DNA from: Phycicoccus avicenniae | GTDB taxonomy: Bacteria; Actinomycetota; Actinomycetes; Actinomycetales; Dermatophilaceae | Direction: 5' to 3' | Length of the DNA stretch: 64,000 bases | NCBI RefSeq assembly: GCF_018139485.1 | Contig: NZ_JAGSNF010000021.1 | Location: 1-64,000 of the forward strand | In this document: one piece after another, positions 18,925-29,756 of the stretch | How the letters are laid out: each line of letters opens with the position of its first letter | Position numbering within the stretch: position 1 is the stretch's first letter | Notes under the pieces: model-generated | What the model saw: the letters and a program-made list of their open reading frames with translations, nothing else | Told to the model about the DNA's origin: nothing | Databases searched by the model: none | Position numbers and translations under genes: made by a program

Positions 18925-19817
18925 GCGTCCTTCGGGGTCGGGAGGGTGGCGAGGGCTGCCCGGAGCAGCTCGAGGTGCTCCGGGGGCGACTCGACGAGGG
19001 GGAGGCGGACGCTGGCGTGCTCGATGACACCGAGCTCGACGAGGGCCGCCTTGGCCATGATCGCGCCCTGCGAGGTCGTCATGAGGGCGTCGACGACGGG
19101 GACGAGGCCGCGGTGCAGCCGGCGCGCCTCGTCGAGGTCGCCCCGGTCGACGGCCTCGACCATCGCCCGGTACTGGGCGCCCGCGACGTGTCCGACGACG
19201 GACACGACACCGACGGCGCCGATCGCGAGCAGGGGCAGGTTGAGCGCGTCCTCGCCGCTGAACCACAGCAGGTCGGTGCGCGCCATGACGGCGGTCGAGG
19301 CGGCGAGGTCGCCCTTGGCGTCCTTGACCGCGACGATCCGCGGGTGCTCGGCGAGCGCGACGAGGGTGTCGACGCCGAACGGGGTGGCCGTGCGGCCGGG
19401 GATGTCGTAGAGCATGACCGGCAGGTCGGTGGCGTCGGCGACGGCGTGGCAGTGCGCGACGAGACCCGCCTGGGTCGGCTTGTTGTAGTACGGCGAGACC
19501 AGGAGCAGGGAGTCGGCCCCGACCTCGGCCGCACGGCGCGCCATCGCGACCGCGTGGGCGGTGTCGTTCGAGCCCACGCCCGCGAGCACGGAGGCCCGCC
19601 CGGCGACCTGCGCCACGACGCGGGCCACGGCGCCGATGCTCTCCTCGTCGCTGAGCGTCGAGGCCTCGCCGGTCGTGCCGTTGACGAGGAGGCCGTCGTG
19701 CCCGGTCGAGAGGAGGTGCTCGACGACCGCGTCGAGACCCGCGCCGTCGACCGCCCCGTCGGGGCCCATCGGGGTGACCATCGCCGTGAGGACGCGGCCG
19801 AACGGGTTGGTCGTCAT
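18921..19817 (-). CDS. dapA: 4-hydroxy-tetrahydrodipicolinate synthase
   Basis: A 298-residue TIM-barrel lyase that condenses pyruvate with aspartate semialdehyde in lysine/diaminopimelate synthesis. The Schiff-base lysine is K165 (IVAVKDAKGD), the catalytic Tyr is Y137 (MLYDIPGRT), and the GTTGE loop is at 47-51. It is the first gene of dapA-rnj. The next pathway enzyme, dapB, is at 25.6 kb. Confidence 0.95.
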   Translation of the reverse strand: MTTNPFGRVLTAMVTPMGPDGAVDGAGLDAVVEHLLSTGHDGLLVNGTTGEASTLSDEESIGAVARVVAQVAGRASVLAGVGSNDTAHAVAMARRAAEVGADSLLLVSPYYNKPTQAGLVAHCHAVADATDLPVMLYDIPGRTATPFGVDTLVALAEHPRIVAVKDAKGDLAASTAVMARTDLLWFSGEDALNLPLLAIGAVGVVSVVGHVAGAQYRAMVEAVDRGDLDEARRLHRGLVPVVDALMTTSQGAIMAKAALVELGVIEHASVRLPLVESPPEHLELLRAALATLPTPKDA

Positions 19818-19824
19818 GGGCTCC

Positions 19825-19830
19825 AGCCTA
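19825..19830 (-). promoter_or_regulatory. -10 box TAGGCT, leaderless start of dapA
   Basis: TAGGCT on the minus strand, 7 bases before ATG 19817. Confidence 0.55.
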
Positions 19831-19905
19831 GTGCTCCCCGCGTGCGGACCCGTCCGCCGCTCCGGTCACCGCCGGTCGCTCCCCCGGACGGCGCTGCGGG
19901 ACACC

Positions 19906-19911
19906 TACGCT
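19906..19911 (+). promoter_or_regulatory. -10 box TACGCT, leaderless start of thyA
   Basis: TACGCT lies 7 bases before ATG 19919, with no ribosome binding site between. Confidence 0.55.
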
Positions 19912-19918
19912 GTCGGCC

Positions 19919-20728
19919 ATGCGCCAGTACCTCGACCTGCTCGACCACGTGATGACGACCGGCGTCGAGAAGTCCGACCGCACCGGAACGGGCACCCGCA
20001 GCGTCTTCGGGTACCAGATGCGCTTCGACCTGCAGGAGGGCTTCCCGGTCCTCACGACGAAGAAGCTGCACCTGCGCTCCATCATCGGCGAGCTCCTGTG
20101 GTTCCTGCGCGGGGACACCAACGTGCGGTGGCTCCAGGAGCGGCGGATCTCGATCTGGGACGAGTGGGCCGACGCGGACGGCGACCTCGGGCCGGTGTAC
20201 GGGCACCAGTGGCGCTCCTGGCCGACCCCGGACGGCCGGACCGTCGACCAGGTCGCGAAGGTCGTCGAGTCGGTGCGCACGAACCCGGACTCGCGGCGGC
20301 ACGTCGTCTCGGCGTGGAACGTCGCCGACGTCGACGACATGGCGCTGCCGCCGTGTCACACGATGTTCCAGTTCTACGTCCGGCCGGCGGCCGACGGCGG
20401 GCCGTCCTTCCTCGACTGCCAGCTCTACCAGCGCAGCGCCGACGTCTTCCTCGGCGTCCCGTTCAACATCGCGTCCTACGCCCTGCTCACGATGATGGTC
20501 GCGCAGCAGACCGACCTGCGCCCGGGGCACTTCGTGCACACGCTCGGCGACGCCCACCTCTACTCCAACCACCTCGAGCAGGCGGTGCTCCAGCTGACCC
20601 GCGAGCCCCGCCCGCTGCCGACGATGCGGATCACCCCGCGCGACTCGATCGACGCCTACGACCTCGAGGACTTCGAGCTCGTCGGGTACGACGCCCACCC
20701 GTCGATCAAGGCGCCGATCGCGGTATGA
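19919..20728 (+). CDS. thyA: Thymidylate synthase ThyA
   Basis: A 269-residue enzyme that methylates dUMP to dTMP using methylenetetrahydrofolate. The nucleophile is C146 in [12 protein letters not shown], with the folate/dUMP motifs RRHVVSAWN and DAHLYSNH. The length matches the family (E. coli 264). Its stop overlaps the folA start by 4 bases (ATGA), coupling it to the reductase that regenerates tetrahydrofolate. Confidence 0.97.
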   Translation: MRQYLDLLDHVMTTGVEKSDRTGTGTRSVFGYQMRFDLQEGFPVLTTKKLHLRSIIGELLWFLRGDTNVRWLQERRISIWDEWADADGDLGPVYGHQWRSWPTPDGRTVDQVAKVVESVRTNPDSRRHVVSAWNVADVDDMALPPCHTMFQFYVRPAADGGPSFLDCQLYQRSADVFLGVPFNIASYALLTMMVAQQTDLRPGHFVHTLGDAHLYSNHLEQAVLQLTREPRPLPTMRITPRDSIDAYDLEDFELVGYDAHPSIKAPIAV

Positions 20729-21192
20729 CGCGCATCTCGCTCATCGCCGCGGTCGGGCGCAACGGGGTCATCGGCGCGGGGAACGCGATGCCGTGGCACC
20801 TGCCCGAGGACTTCGCGTACTTCAAGCGCACGACGATGGGCCACCCGATGGTCATGGGCCGGCGCACCTTCGACTCGATCGGCCGTCCCCTGCCGGGCCG
20901 GCGCAGCATCGTCGTCACCCGGCAGGAGGGCTGGTCCCACCCCGGGGTCGAGGTCGCCGGGTCGCTCGAGGAGGCGCTCTCGCTCGCCGGGCCCGCCGAC
21001 GAGGTGTTCGTCGTCGGCGGCGGCGAGGTCTACCGCCAGGCGATGCCGTGGGCGCAGCGGCTGCTCGTCACGGAGGTCGACGCCGAGCCCGAGGGGGACG
21101 TCACCTTCCCCGACATCGACGCCGCGCAGTGGCGCGAGGCCGCCCGCGAGCCCCGCGAGGGCTTCGCCTGGGTCACGTACGAGCGCGCCTGA
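20725..21192 (+). CDS. folA: Dihydrofolate reductase
   Basis: A 155-residue enzyme that reduces dihydrofolate, the by-product of ThyA. Visible motifs are [19 protein letters not shown] (substrate pocket with the catalytic acid in place of Asp27/Glu30), [16 protein letters not shown] (NADPH binding) and [12 protein letters not shown]. It is translationally coupled to thyA. Confidence 0.95.
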   Translation: MTRISLIAAVGRNGVIGAGNAMPWHLPEDFAYFKRTTMGHPMVMGRRTFDSIGRPLPGRRSIVVTRQEGWSHPGVEVAGSLEEALSLAGPADEVFVVGGGEVYRQAMPWAQRLLVTEVDAEPEGDVTFPDIDAAQWREAAREPREGFAWVTYERA

Positions 21193-21222
21193 CCTTCTCG
21201 GGCCGTCCCGGCGGGCGGTCGG

Positions 21223-21228
21223 TACTGT
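21223..21228 (+). promoter_or_regulatory. -10 box TACTGT, leaderless start of enoyl-CoA hydratase gene
   Basis: TACTGT lies 7 bases before GTG 21236. Confidence 0.5.
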
Positions 21229-21235
21229 CGGGGCC

Positions 21236-21964
21236 GTGCCCGTCACCACCACCTGGCAGGACCGTGTCGCCGTCGTGACGCTGGACCGGCCGGAACGCCG
21301 CAACGCCGTCGACCTCGCGACGCTCGACGAGCTGCACCACCACGTCGACGCGGCCGCGCCCGACGCACGCGCCCTCGTCCTCACCGGTGCCTCCGGCCAC
21401 TTCTGCGCCGGCGCCGACCTCATCACGCTCGAGGACGTGTCCTTCACCCAGCGGCTCGCGGAGATCCTCACCCGCCTCGCCGACCTCCCGTTCACGACGG
21501 TCGCCGCCGTCGACGGGGCGTGCATGGGCCTCGGGATGCAGCTCGCCCTCGCGTGCGACGTGCGGGTCGTCGGCGACGACGCGCGCTTCGCCGTGCCCGT
21601 GGCCCGGCTCGGCCTCATGGTCGACCACTGGACGCTCGACCGCCTCGCGCGCCTCTGGGGCGAGGGCGCCGCCCGGCACATGGTGCTCACCGGTGCCGTC
21701 CTCGACGCCGACGACGCGTGGCGCCTCGGCGCCGCCCAGGTGCGCGGTGGGCTGCCCGACGCGCTGGGGCTCGCCGCCCGGGCCGCCGACCTGGCCCCCC
21801 TGACCCAGTCCGGGTCGAAGCTCGGCCTCGGGGTCCCCGCGGACGACGACGCGGGCGTCTCCCGCTACGAGGCCGCCTTCGCCCGGGCCTGGGCGAGCGC
21901 GGACCTCGTCGAGGGACGCGCCGCCTTCGCCGAGCGCCGACCGCCCGTCTTCGAGGGAGCCTGA
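21236..21964 (+). CDS. Enoyl-CoA hydratase/isomerase family protein
   Basis: A 242-residue crotonase-fold protein. RPERRNAVDL and SGHFCAGADL form the oxyanion-hole region, and VDGACMGLGMQLALACDVRV is the second signature. Substrate cannot be told from sequence. The residue after ARLGLM in the usual glutamate region reads VDHWTLDRL, so the second catalytic Glu is not obvious and activity may differ from true hydratases. It heads a run of overlapping genes with the GNAT enzyme and azlCD. Confidence 0.85.
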   Translation: MPVTTTWQDRVAVVTLDRPERRNAVDLATLDELHHHVDAAAPDARALVLTGASGHFCAGADLITLEDVSFTQRLAEILTRLADLPFTTVAAVDGACMGLGMQLALACDVRVVGDDARFAVPVARLGLMVDHWTLDRLARLWGEGAARHMVLTGAVLDADDAWRLGAAQVRGGLPDALGLAARAADLAPLTQSGSKLGLGVPADDDAGVSRYEAAFARAWASADLVEGRAAFAERRPPVFEGA

Positions 21965-22578
21965 TGGAGCCGCACGACCACGTCCACGACCACCCGCACG
22001 ACCACGACCACCCGCACGACCACGCGACGGGGCCCGTCGCCGACGCCAGCGTCCGCGCGGCCCGCGCCAACGACGCGCCGGCCGTCGGCATGGTCCAGGC
22101 GGTCGTCTTCCGGGACGCCTACGGGTCGGTGCTGCCGGACGAGGTGCTCGAGTCCTTCCAGCCGGACGCCTTCGCCCGGGCCTGGCGGGAGAGCCTCGCG
22201 AACCCGCCGGAGGGCGCCTACCGGCTGCTCGTGGCGTGCGCCGGTGAGCAGGTCGTCGGCGCCGCGGCGACCGGGCCCTCACAGGACCCCGACGCCGAGC
22301 AGACCCGCGCCGAGGTCTCCCTGCTCGCGGTGCACCCGGACGCGCGCCGCCAGGGCCACGGCTCCCGCCTGCTCAACGCGGCCGTCGACGTCGTCGGCGG
22401 CCTCGGGGCCGACTCCGTGGCCCTGTGGCTCCCCGCCGACGACGAGGGCACCCGTGCCTTCCTCGCCGCCTCCGGGTTCGGCCCGGACGGGGCGTTCCGG
22501 GACCGGGTCGTCTCCCCCGACGGCTCGACCCTGCGGGAGGTGCGGCTCGTGACACGCATCGCCGACGAGCCGGAGTGA
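21964..22578 (+). CDS. GNAT family N-acetyltransferase with His/Asp-rich N-terminus
   Basis: A 204-residue protein. Residues 4-20 are an alternating run of His with Asp, Val or Pro (HDHVHDHPHDHDHPHDH), nine His in 17 positions, which could bind Ni, Zn or Cu or act as a metal store. Residues ~28-200 form a GNAT domain with the acetyl-CoA loop HPDARRQGHGSRLL. The acceptor is unknown. The start overlaps the last base of the preceding stop codon (TGATG), and the stop overlaps the azlC GTG. Confidence 0.82.
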   Translation: MEPHDHVHDHPHDHDHPHDHATGPVADASVRAARANDAPAVGMVQAVVFRDAYGSVLPDEVLESFQPDAFARAWRESLANPPEGAYRLLVACAGEQVVGAAATGPSQDPDAEQTRAEVSLLAVHPDARRQGHGSRLLNAAVDVVGGLGADSVALWLPADDEGTRAFLAASGFGPDGAFRDRVVSPDGSTLREVRLVTRIADEPE

Positions 22579-23282
22579 CGAGCGCCGAGGCCGTCCTCCC
22601 CGCGGGCCGGCGGCGGGAGGTCACCCGCCAGGCCCTGTCCGTCGGCGTCGCCACCGGGGCCTACGGCGTGTCCTTCGGGGCGCTGTCCGTGGCGTCCGGT
22701 CTCGACGTCTGGCAGACCCAGGTGCTCTCGCTCCTGCTCTTCAGCGGCGGGTCGCAGTTCGCTCTCGTCGGCGTCCTCGGCGCGGGTGGCAGCGGGGCCT
22801 CGGCCGTCGCGACGTCCACCCTGCTCGGGGTGCGCAACGGGCTGTACGCCCTGCAGACCTCCCGCTTCCTCGGGGTGAGCGGGCTGCGGCGGCTCGCCGC
22901 CGCCCAGCTGACGATCGACGAGTCGACGGCGGTCGGCATCGCCCAGCCGGAGCCCGCCGCGCGGCGGCGGGGCTTCTGGCTCACCGGCCTCGCGGTGTTC
23001 CTCGGGTGGAACCTCATGACCTTGCTCGGCGCCGTCGTCGGCACGCTGATCGGCGACCCGCGGACGTACGGGCTCGACGCGGCGGCCGGGGCGGCGTTCC
23101 TCGCCCTGCTCTGGCCGCGCCTGCGGGCCGGGGACGCCGCCGCCACGGCGGTCCTCGCGGCCGGCGTCGCGCTGGTGGCGAGCCCGGTCCTGCCGGCCGG
23201 GGTGCCGGTGATCCTCGCCGCCCTCGCCGCCGTCGCCGTCGGCCTGCTGCGCCGGACCCGGCGGTCGGGAGGCGCGTCGTGA
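22575..23282 (+). CDS. azlC: AzlC family branched-chain amino acid exporter, large subunit
   Basis: A 235-residue membrane protein of the AzlC (BrnF) family, with the conserved start GVATGAYGVSFGALSVASGL, SLLLFSGGSQFALVG, and about seven hydrophobic segments. With AzlD/BrnE it exports branched-chain amino acids and methionine. GTG at 22575 overlaps the previous stop. The small subunit follows with a 4-base overlap. Confidence 0.9.
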   Translation: MTSAEAVLPAGRRREVTRQALSVGVATGAYGVSFGALSVASGLDVWQTQVLSLLLFSGGSQFALVGVLGAGGSGASAVATSTLLGVRNGLYALQTSRFLGVSGLRRLAAAQLTIDESTAVGIAQPEPAARRRGFWLTGLAVFLGWNLMTLLGAVVGTLIGDPRTYGLDAAAGAAFLALLWPRLRAGDAAATAVLAAGVALVASPVLPAGVPVILAALAAVAVGLLRRTRRSGGAS

Positions 23283-23593
23283 CGACGTGGACCACCGTCC
23301 TGCTCGCCTGCCTCGCGGCGTTCACCCTCAAGCTCGCGGGCTACCTCGTCCCGTCCTCGGTCGTCGAGGGCGAGCGTCGGTCGCGTGTCGTCACGCTCCT
23401 GCCGGTCGCCCTGCTCGCGGGTCTCGTCGCCGTGCAGACCCTCGTCGGCGACGGCGGCGCCGTGACCGTCGACGCCCGGCTCGCGGCGCTGGCCGTGGCG
23501 GCGGCCCTGCTCCTCGTCCGCGCCGACTTCCTCCTCGTCGTCGCCGGCGCCGCCCTCACCGCCGCCCTGCTGCGCCTCCTCGGCTGGGCGTGA
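23279..23593 (+). CDS. azlD: AzlD family branched-chain amino acid exporter, small subunit
   Basis: A 104-residue, four-segment membrane protein typical of AzlD/BrnE (LKLAGYLVPSSVVE, TLLPVALLAGLVAVQT). It pairs with the AzlC protein encoded immediately upstream (GTGA overlap). The gene is convergent with cbiX. Confidence 0.9.
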   Translation: MTTWTTVLLACLAAFTLKLAGYLVPSSVVEGERRSRVVTLLPVALLAGLVAVQTLVGDGGAVTVDARLAALAVAAALLLVRADFLLVVAGAALTAALLRLLGWA

Positions 23594-23705
23594 CGCGCCC
23601 GGTTCCCGGTGTCCGCGCACCCCACACCTCCCGCGAGCTCGCTGGGACGCGCGGGGTTCGTGCGACGGGTGTGGTGATCGGCCGGGAAGCGACGGTGTCG
23701 GCAGC

Positions 23706-24398
23706 TCAGCGCACGGCGGCGCGGTAGCGGTCCAGGACGATCTCGGCGACCCGGGGGTCCGGCAGGAGCGGGCCGGTGACGACGTCGGCGCCGCATCCCT
23801 CGAGACGTCGCTGGAAGAAGCCGGGCGCGAGCAGGTAGGAGGCGACGACGACCGCAGCCGCCCCGTCGATCCGGGCCGCCGTCACGGCGCAGGCGACGGG
23901 CGGACGGGGACCGGCCGCGTAGCCGACCCGGACCGGGGCGCCGGAGCGCTGCCCGAGTCGGCGGGCGGTCTCGCGCGAGGCGGCCTGCGAGCGCTCGTCG
24001 CTGGAGCCCGCGGGGGCGAGCACGACCGACGCTCCCTGCAGCACGGACGCCTCGGACAGCCGGTCGAGGACGACGTCGACGAGCCGGTCGTCCGGCCCGA
24101 GCGCCCCGGTGACGACGACGTCTGGCCGCTCGCGCACCGCCTCCGCGAGGTCGACCCGCACGTGGTACCCCGCGGCGAGCAGCAGCGGCACGACGACCCC
24201 CGAGCGTCCGCCGTCCGCCGCACGGGGCAGCGCCGCGACGACGTCGCCGACCTCGGGACCGTGGACGTCGACGTACGCCTCGTGGACCGCCACCCCCGGC
24301 AGCATCCCGCGCACCTCGTCGACGACCGCCGCGATCGCCGCCCGGCCGCGTGGGTCCCGGGTGCCGTGCCCGCAGACGACGAGGGCCGGGTCAGCCAT
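23706..24398 (-). CDS. Sirohydrochlorin chelatase (CbiX family)
   Basis: A 230-residue protein with two CbiX-type halves. The first has CGHGTRDPRGRAAI, with the metal-chelating His11, and VPLLLAAGYHVRVDL. The second is weaker (VLAPAGSSDERS, then ASYLLAPGFF). CbiX proteins insert iron or cobalt into sirohydrochlorin. It overlaps the cysG stop by 8 bases and completes a dapB-cysG-cbiX operon for siroheme, the cofactor of sulfite and nitrite reductases. Confidence 0.9.
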   Translation of the reverse strand: MADPALVVCGHGTRDPRGRAAIAAVVDEVRGMLPGVAVHEAYVDVHGPEVGDVVAALPRAADGGRSGVVVPLLLAAGYHVRVDLAEAVRERPDVVVTGALGPDDRLVDVVLDRLSEASVLQGASVVLAPAGSSDERSQAASRETARRLGQRSGAPVRVGYAAGPRPPVACAVTAARIDGAAAVVVASYLLAPGFFQRRLEGCGADVVTGPLLPDPRVAEIVLDRYRAAVR

Positions 24399-25629
24399 CG
24401 TGCCGACGCCGCGACGGCCCGGTCGCGCAGACCGGGTCGTCGAGGAACCCCTCCGCCGCGACGCGGCCGATGACGACGATCGCCGGCGGGCGCACTCCCG
24501 CGTCGGCCATGACGGTCGAGGCCGTGGCCACCGTGGCCCGGGTGACCCGCTCGTGCGCGGTCGATCCCCGCTCGACGACGGCGACCGGGAGGTCGGGGTC
24601 GACGCCGTCCGCGAGGGCCGCGGCGCAGATGTCCGGCAGGGACGTCACGGCCATGAGGAGCACGACCGTCGCGCCCGCGGCGAGCGCCCCCGTCGTGGCT
24701 GGGTCGGCCCCGGCGTGGCCCGACGTGACGAGCACCGACGTCGCGACCCCGCGCTGGGTCACGGGGATGCCGGCGAGCGCGGGCACGGAGAAGGCCGAGG
24801 TGATGCCCGGGACGATCTCGACCTCGACGCCCGCGGCCCGGCAGGCGTGCACCTCCTCACCGCCGCGGCCGAAGACGTACGGGTCGCCCCCCTTGAACCG
24901 GACGACGGTCCGACCCGCGAGGGCGTGCTCGACGAGGATCCGGTTGATCTCCTCCTGGGGCACGGGGTGGTTCGTCGGGCTCTTGCCGACGTCGACGACG
25001 AGGACGTCGTCGGGCAGCTCGTCGAGGATGCCCGTGGCCCCGAGCCGGTCCGTCACGACGACGTCCGCGGTGCGCACCGCTTCCCGGCCGCCGGTCGTGA
25101 GGAGGTCGGGGTCGCCGGGCCCGCTGCCGACGAGGACGACCCGCCCGTGCCCCGGTCGGTGGCGCCGCAGGTCCACCTGCCCGGCCGAGACGTGCCGGAC
25201 GAGGGCGTCGCGGACGGTCGCCGCGCGCCGAGGGTCCGGCGCCTCGACCCCGACGACCCCGATCGCGAGGTCGCCGTGCCGTCCCGTCGCCGCGACCCGG
25301 GCCGAGCCGGTCCGGGCGTCGGAGGCGTTGACGCACCACGTCCGCCGGTCCTCGCACCACGCCGAGACCCGGGCGTTCACGGTGTCGTCCGCGGTCGCCG
25401 CGACGACGAGCCAGGCGTCGTCGAGGTCCGTCTCGGCGACCTGCCGTTCGAGGAGGTCGACGTCGCCGTGCGAGGCCATCCGGCGGGCGTCGTCGGACGG
25501 GTCGGGGTCGACGAGGACCACCCGTGCGCCGTCCTCGAGGAACCTCCGGGTGCGGCGCACGCCGACGGCCCCCGCCCCGACGACGACGACACGCCGTCCG
25601 GCGAGGTCGAGGCCGACGAGGCTCGTCAC
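24391..25629 (-). CDS. cysG: Siroheme synthase: uroporphyrinogen-III C-methyltransferase fused to precorrin-2 dehydrogenase domain
   Basis: A 412-residue CysG-like fusion. Residues ~1-150 form the NAD-binding Met8-like domain (VVVVGAGAVGVRRTRRFLEDG). Residues ~155-400 form the SAM-dependent methyltransferase (VLVGSGPGDPDLLT, RFKGGDPYVFGRGGEE, VPGITSAFSVPALAGIPVT). It makes precorrin-2 and oxidises it to sirohydrochlorin. Chelation is probably shared with the CbiX protein encoded next. GTG 25629 overlaps the dapB stop by 4 bases. Confidence 0.93.
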   Translation of the reverse strand: MTSLVGLDLAGRRVVVVGAGAVGVRRTRRFLEDGARVVLVDPDPSDDARRMASHGDVDLLERQVAETDLDDAWLVVAATADDTVNARVSAWCEDRRTWCVNASDARTGSARVAATGRHGDLAIGVVGVEAPDPRRAATVRDALVRHVSAGQVDLRRHRPGHGRVVLVGSGPGDPDLLTTGGREAVRTADVVVTDRLGATGILDELPDDVLVVDVGKSPTNHPVPQEEINRILVEHALAGRTVVRFKGGDPYVFGRGGEEVHACRAAGVEVEIVPGITSAFSVPALAGIPVTQRGVATSVLVTSGHAGADPATTGALAAGATVVLLMAVTSLPDICAAALADGVDPDLPVAVVERGSTAHERVTRATVATASTVMADAGVRPPAIVVIGRVAAEGFLDDPVCATGPSRRRHDG

Positions 25630-26378
25630 GCGTCGCCGAGCCCGAGGTAGTGCTCGAGACCCACGGTGAGGCCGGGGTGGTCGGCCACCCGGCGCACCGC
25701 CCCGACGACCCCGGTCATGAACGACGCGCGGTCGAGCGAGTCGTGCCGGATCGTCAGCGTCTCCCCCGGGTTGCCGAGGAGGACCTCCTGGTGCGCCACG
25801 AGCCCGCGCAGCCGCACGGAGTGGACCGGGATGCCGTGGACGACCGCGCCGCGGGCACCCTCCGGGTCGTGGGTCGTCGCGTCCGGGACCGGGTCGCAGC
25901 CCGCCTCCGCCCGGGCGGCGCCGACGAGGTCGGCGGTCCGGGCGGCGGTCCCCGACGGCGCGTCGACCTTGTCGGGGTGGTGCAGCTCGACGACCTCGGC
26001 CGACTCGAAGAAGGGGGCGGCGCGGCGGGCGAGCTCCATCATGAGGACCGCGCCGACCGCGAAGTTCGGGGCGACGAGCACCCCGACCTCCGGATGACCG
26101 GCGAGCCGGTCGCGCAGGTCGGCGAGCCGGGCCTCGTCCCATCCCGTCGTCCCGACGACGACGTGGACCCCACGCTCGACGCAGTGGGCGACGTTCCCGG
26201 GCGAGGCGTCGGGGACGGAGAACTCGACGACGACGTCGGCCCCGCCGAGGTCGCCGAGGTCGTCCCCGGCGTCGAACCGGCCGACGAGCTCGAGGCCGTC
26301 GGCGGCCTCGACCGCGCCGCACACGGCCCCGCCCATACGTCCCGCAGCACCGATGACGGCCACCCTCGTCGAGCTCAT
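25626..26378 (-). CDS. dapB: 4-hydroxy-tetrahydrodipicolinate reductase
   Basis: A 250-residue NAD(P)H-dependent reductase of the lysine/diaminopimelate pathway. The nucleotide loop is VAVIGAAGRMGGAV (7-20), and the catalytic ELHHPDKVDAPSGTA contains the His/Lys pair. It follows DapA (18.9 kb) in the pathway. It is co-transcribed with cysG and cbiX, an arrangement not explained by metabolism. Confidence 0.95.
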   Translation of the reverse strand: MSSTRVAVIGAAGRMGGAVCGAVEAADGLELVGRFDAGDDLGDLGGADVVVEFSVPDASPGNVAHCVERGVHVVVGTTGWDEARLADLRDRLAGHPEVGVLVAPNFAVGAVLMMELARRAAPFFESAEVVELHHPDKVDAPSGTAARTADLVGAARAEAGCDPVPDATTHDPEGARGAVVHGIPVHSVRLRGLVAHQEVLLGNPGETLTIRHDSLDRASFMTGVVGAVRRVADHPGLTVGLEHYLGLGDA

Positions 26379-26384
26379 TCCGTC

Positions 26385-26390
26385 ACTCTA
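26385..26390 (-). promoter_or_regulatory. -10 box TAGAGT, leaderless start of dapB
   Basis: TAGAGT on the minus strand ends 6 bases before ATG 26378. Confidence 0.55.
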
Positions 26391-26433
26391 GCCACGCGCG
26401 ACGGTGGTCTCCGACGGCGTCCGTGACGCGTCG

Positions 26434-26496
26434 GTTCACCGTTCGTTCACCTTCCGTTCGCCCACCTGCTAACCTGGAGGTGAACAGAAGGTGAAC
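26434..26496. promoter_or_regulatory. Four GTTCACC half-sites in mirror arrangement around a putative promoter
   Basis: Two direct copies of GTTCACC (26434-26440, 26445-26451) face two copies of GGTGAAC (26479-26485, 26490-26496). The copies within each pair are 11 bases apart. The inner pair extends to GTTCACCTTC / GAAGGTGAAC across the outer distance. A TAACCT -10-like box (26470-26475) lies between, so the right-hand sites would fall in the 5' leader of the small ORF at 26516. This looks like a cooperative operator; no binder is known to me. Confidence 0.5.
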
Positions 26497-26515
26497 GAGC
26501 CGGAAGGGGGCTCCC

Positions 26516-26653
26516 ATGAAGAAGGTCGCCACGACGACGACGCGAACCGGTCTGGCCATGCGCTGGGTCCCGGTCGTCGACACCTCGGGACGCACGCGGA
26601 TGGAGATGCGCTGGAGCGCACCGCACCAGCTGCGGCCGCGCGCCGCCGCCTGA
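26516..26653 (+). CDS. Conserved-looking 45-residue small protein
   Basis: A short ORF encoding 45 residues: start MKKVATTTTRTGLAMRW, a central WVPVVDTSGRTRMEMRW motif, and an Arg/Ala-rich end. The ATG is preceded by GAAGGGGG at a proper distance, and the ORF is followed 10 bases later by a perfect hairpin, so it behaves as a complete transcription unit. It resembles short actinobacterial hypothetical proteins with a W-V-P-V-x-D motif; I cannot assign a function. A mirror-symmetric promoter upstream suggests tight regulation. Confidence 0.6.
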   Translation: MKKVATTTTRTGLAMRWVPVVDTSGRTRMEMRWSAPHQLRPRAAA

Positions 26654-26663
26654 GCCACGCACT

Positions 26664-26701
26664 GACGAGGGCCCCGCACCGAACGGTGCGGGGCCCTCGT
26701 C
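26664..26701. terminator. Bidirectional hairpin terminator between small ORF and pnp
   Basis: A perfect 18-bp inverted repeat (26664-26681 and 26684-26701) with a two-base loop, 10 bases after the small ORF stop and 16 bases from the convergent pnp stop. It can serve both transcripts. Confidence 0.8.
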
Positions 26702-26717
26702 GTGGGCGTGATCTTCG

Positions 26718-29114
<2,397 letters not shown>

Positions 29115-29262
29115 GGGCCCTCCTTCTCTCGTGTCAGTGCCACCGCGTGCATCGTCGTTGTGCACGGGCGTGTCGTTCACCCGGGGCGTGGGGCCACCGG
29201 GTCGTGATGCGATGTTCAGTTGTGGGTTCTTCGGGGCGGGCGCGGGGCCCGCTCACGCGAGA

Positions 29263-29297
29263 AGGGCGGTCCTCACACGGGGTGTGAGGACCGCCCT
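29263..29297 (-). terminator. rpsO-pnp intergenic hairpin
   Basis: A perfect 16-bp stem (29263-29278 with 29282-29297, loop GGG), 10 bases after the rpsO stop. In E. coli the matching site is a partial terminator and an RNase III processing site for pnp autoregulation; the same dual role here is inferred. Confidence 0.75.
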
Positions 29298-29307
29298 CTC
29301 GGAAGTC

Positions 29308-29577
29308 TCAACGACGCAGGCCGAGCCGCTTGATGAGCGAGCGGTAGCGCTCGACGTCGATGCTCTCCAGGTAGCGGAGGAGCCGGCGGCGGCGGCCGAC
29401 GAGGAGCAGCAGGCCACGACGGGAGTGGTGGTCGTGCGCGTGCTGGCGGCTGTGCTCCGTGAGGTCACGGATGCGCTGCGTGAGCAACGCGATCTGGACC
29501 TCCGGCGAGCCGGTGTCGCCCTCGGTCGTGCCGTACTCGTCGATGATCTGCTTCTTGACGTCGGTGCTCAGCGGCAT
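29308..29577 (-). CDS. rpsO: 30S ribosomal protein uS15
   Basis: An 89-residue protein matching S15 along its length ([45 protein letters not shown]). It binds 16S rRNA in the central domain. AAGGAG lies 12 bases before ATG 29577, a little farther than usual. It is followed by the hairpin and pnp. Confidence 0.98.
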   Translation of the reverse strand: MPLSTDVKKQIIDEYGTTEGDTGSPEVQIALLTQRIRDLTEHSRQHAHDHHSRRGLLLLVGRRRRLLRYLESIDVERYRSLIKRLGLRR

Positions 29578-29756
29578 GGGGCGACGACTCTCCTTCTCGT
29601 GATCTGCTGCGCGGCGCTCCCGGGCTGGTTCACCGGGGCTCTCTGGGTCCGCGGCCGTCGTGACGGCAGTGAGCAAGGTTACCAGCGGCGACGCCCCGCG
29701 GCGTAATCGACCGGAACCCCGCCCCGGCCCCGGTCACCGGCCGGCGCCGGAGCGGG

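Noticed and set aside
23622-23674. Cobalamin/SAM-type riboswitch or terminator between azlD and cbiX
   Set aside because: Only CCACACC/GGTGTGG arms with a 39-base loop were seen; no riboswitch core or strong stem could be supported.
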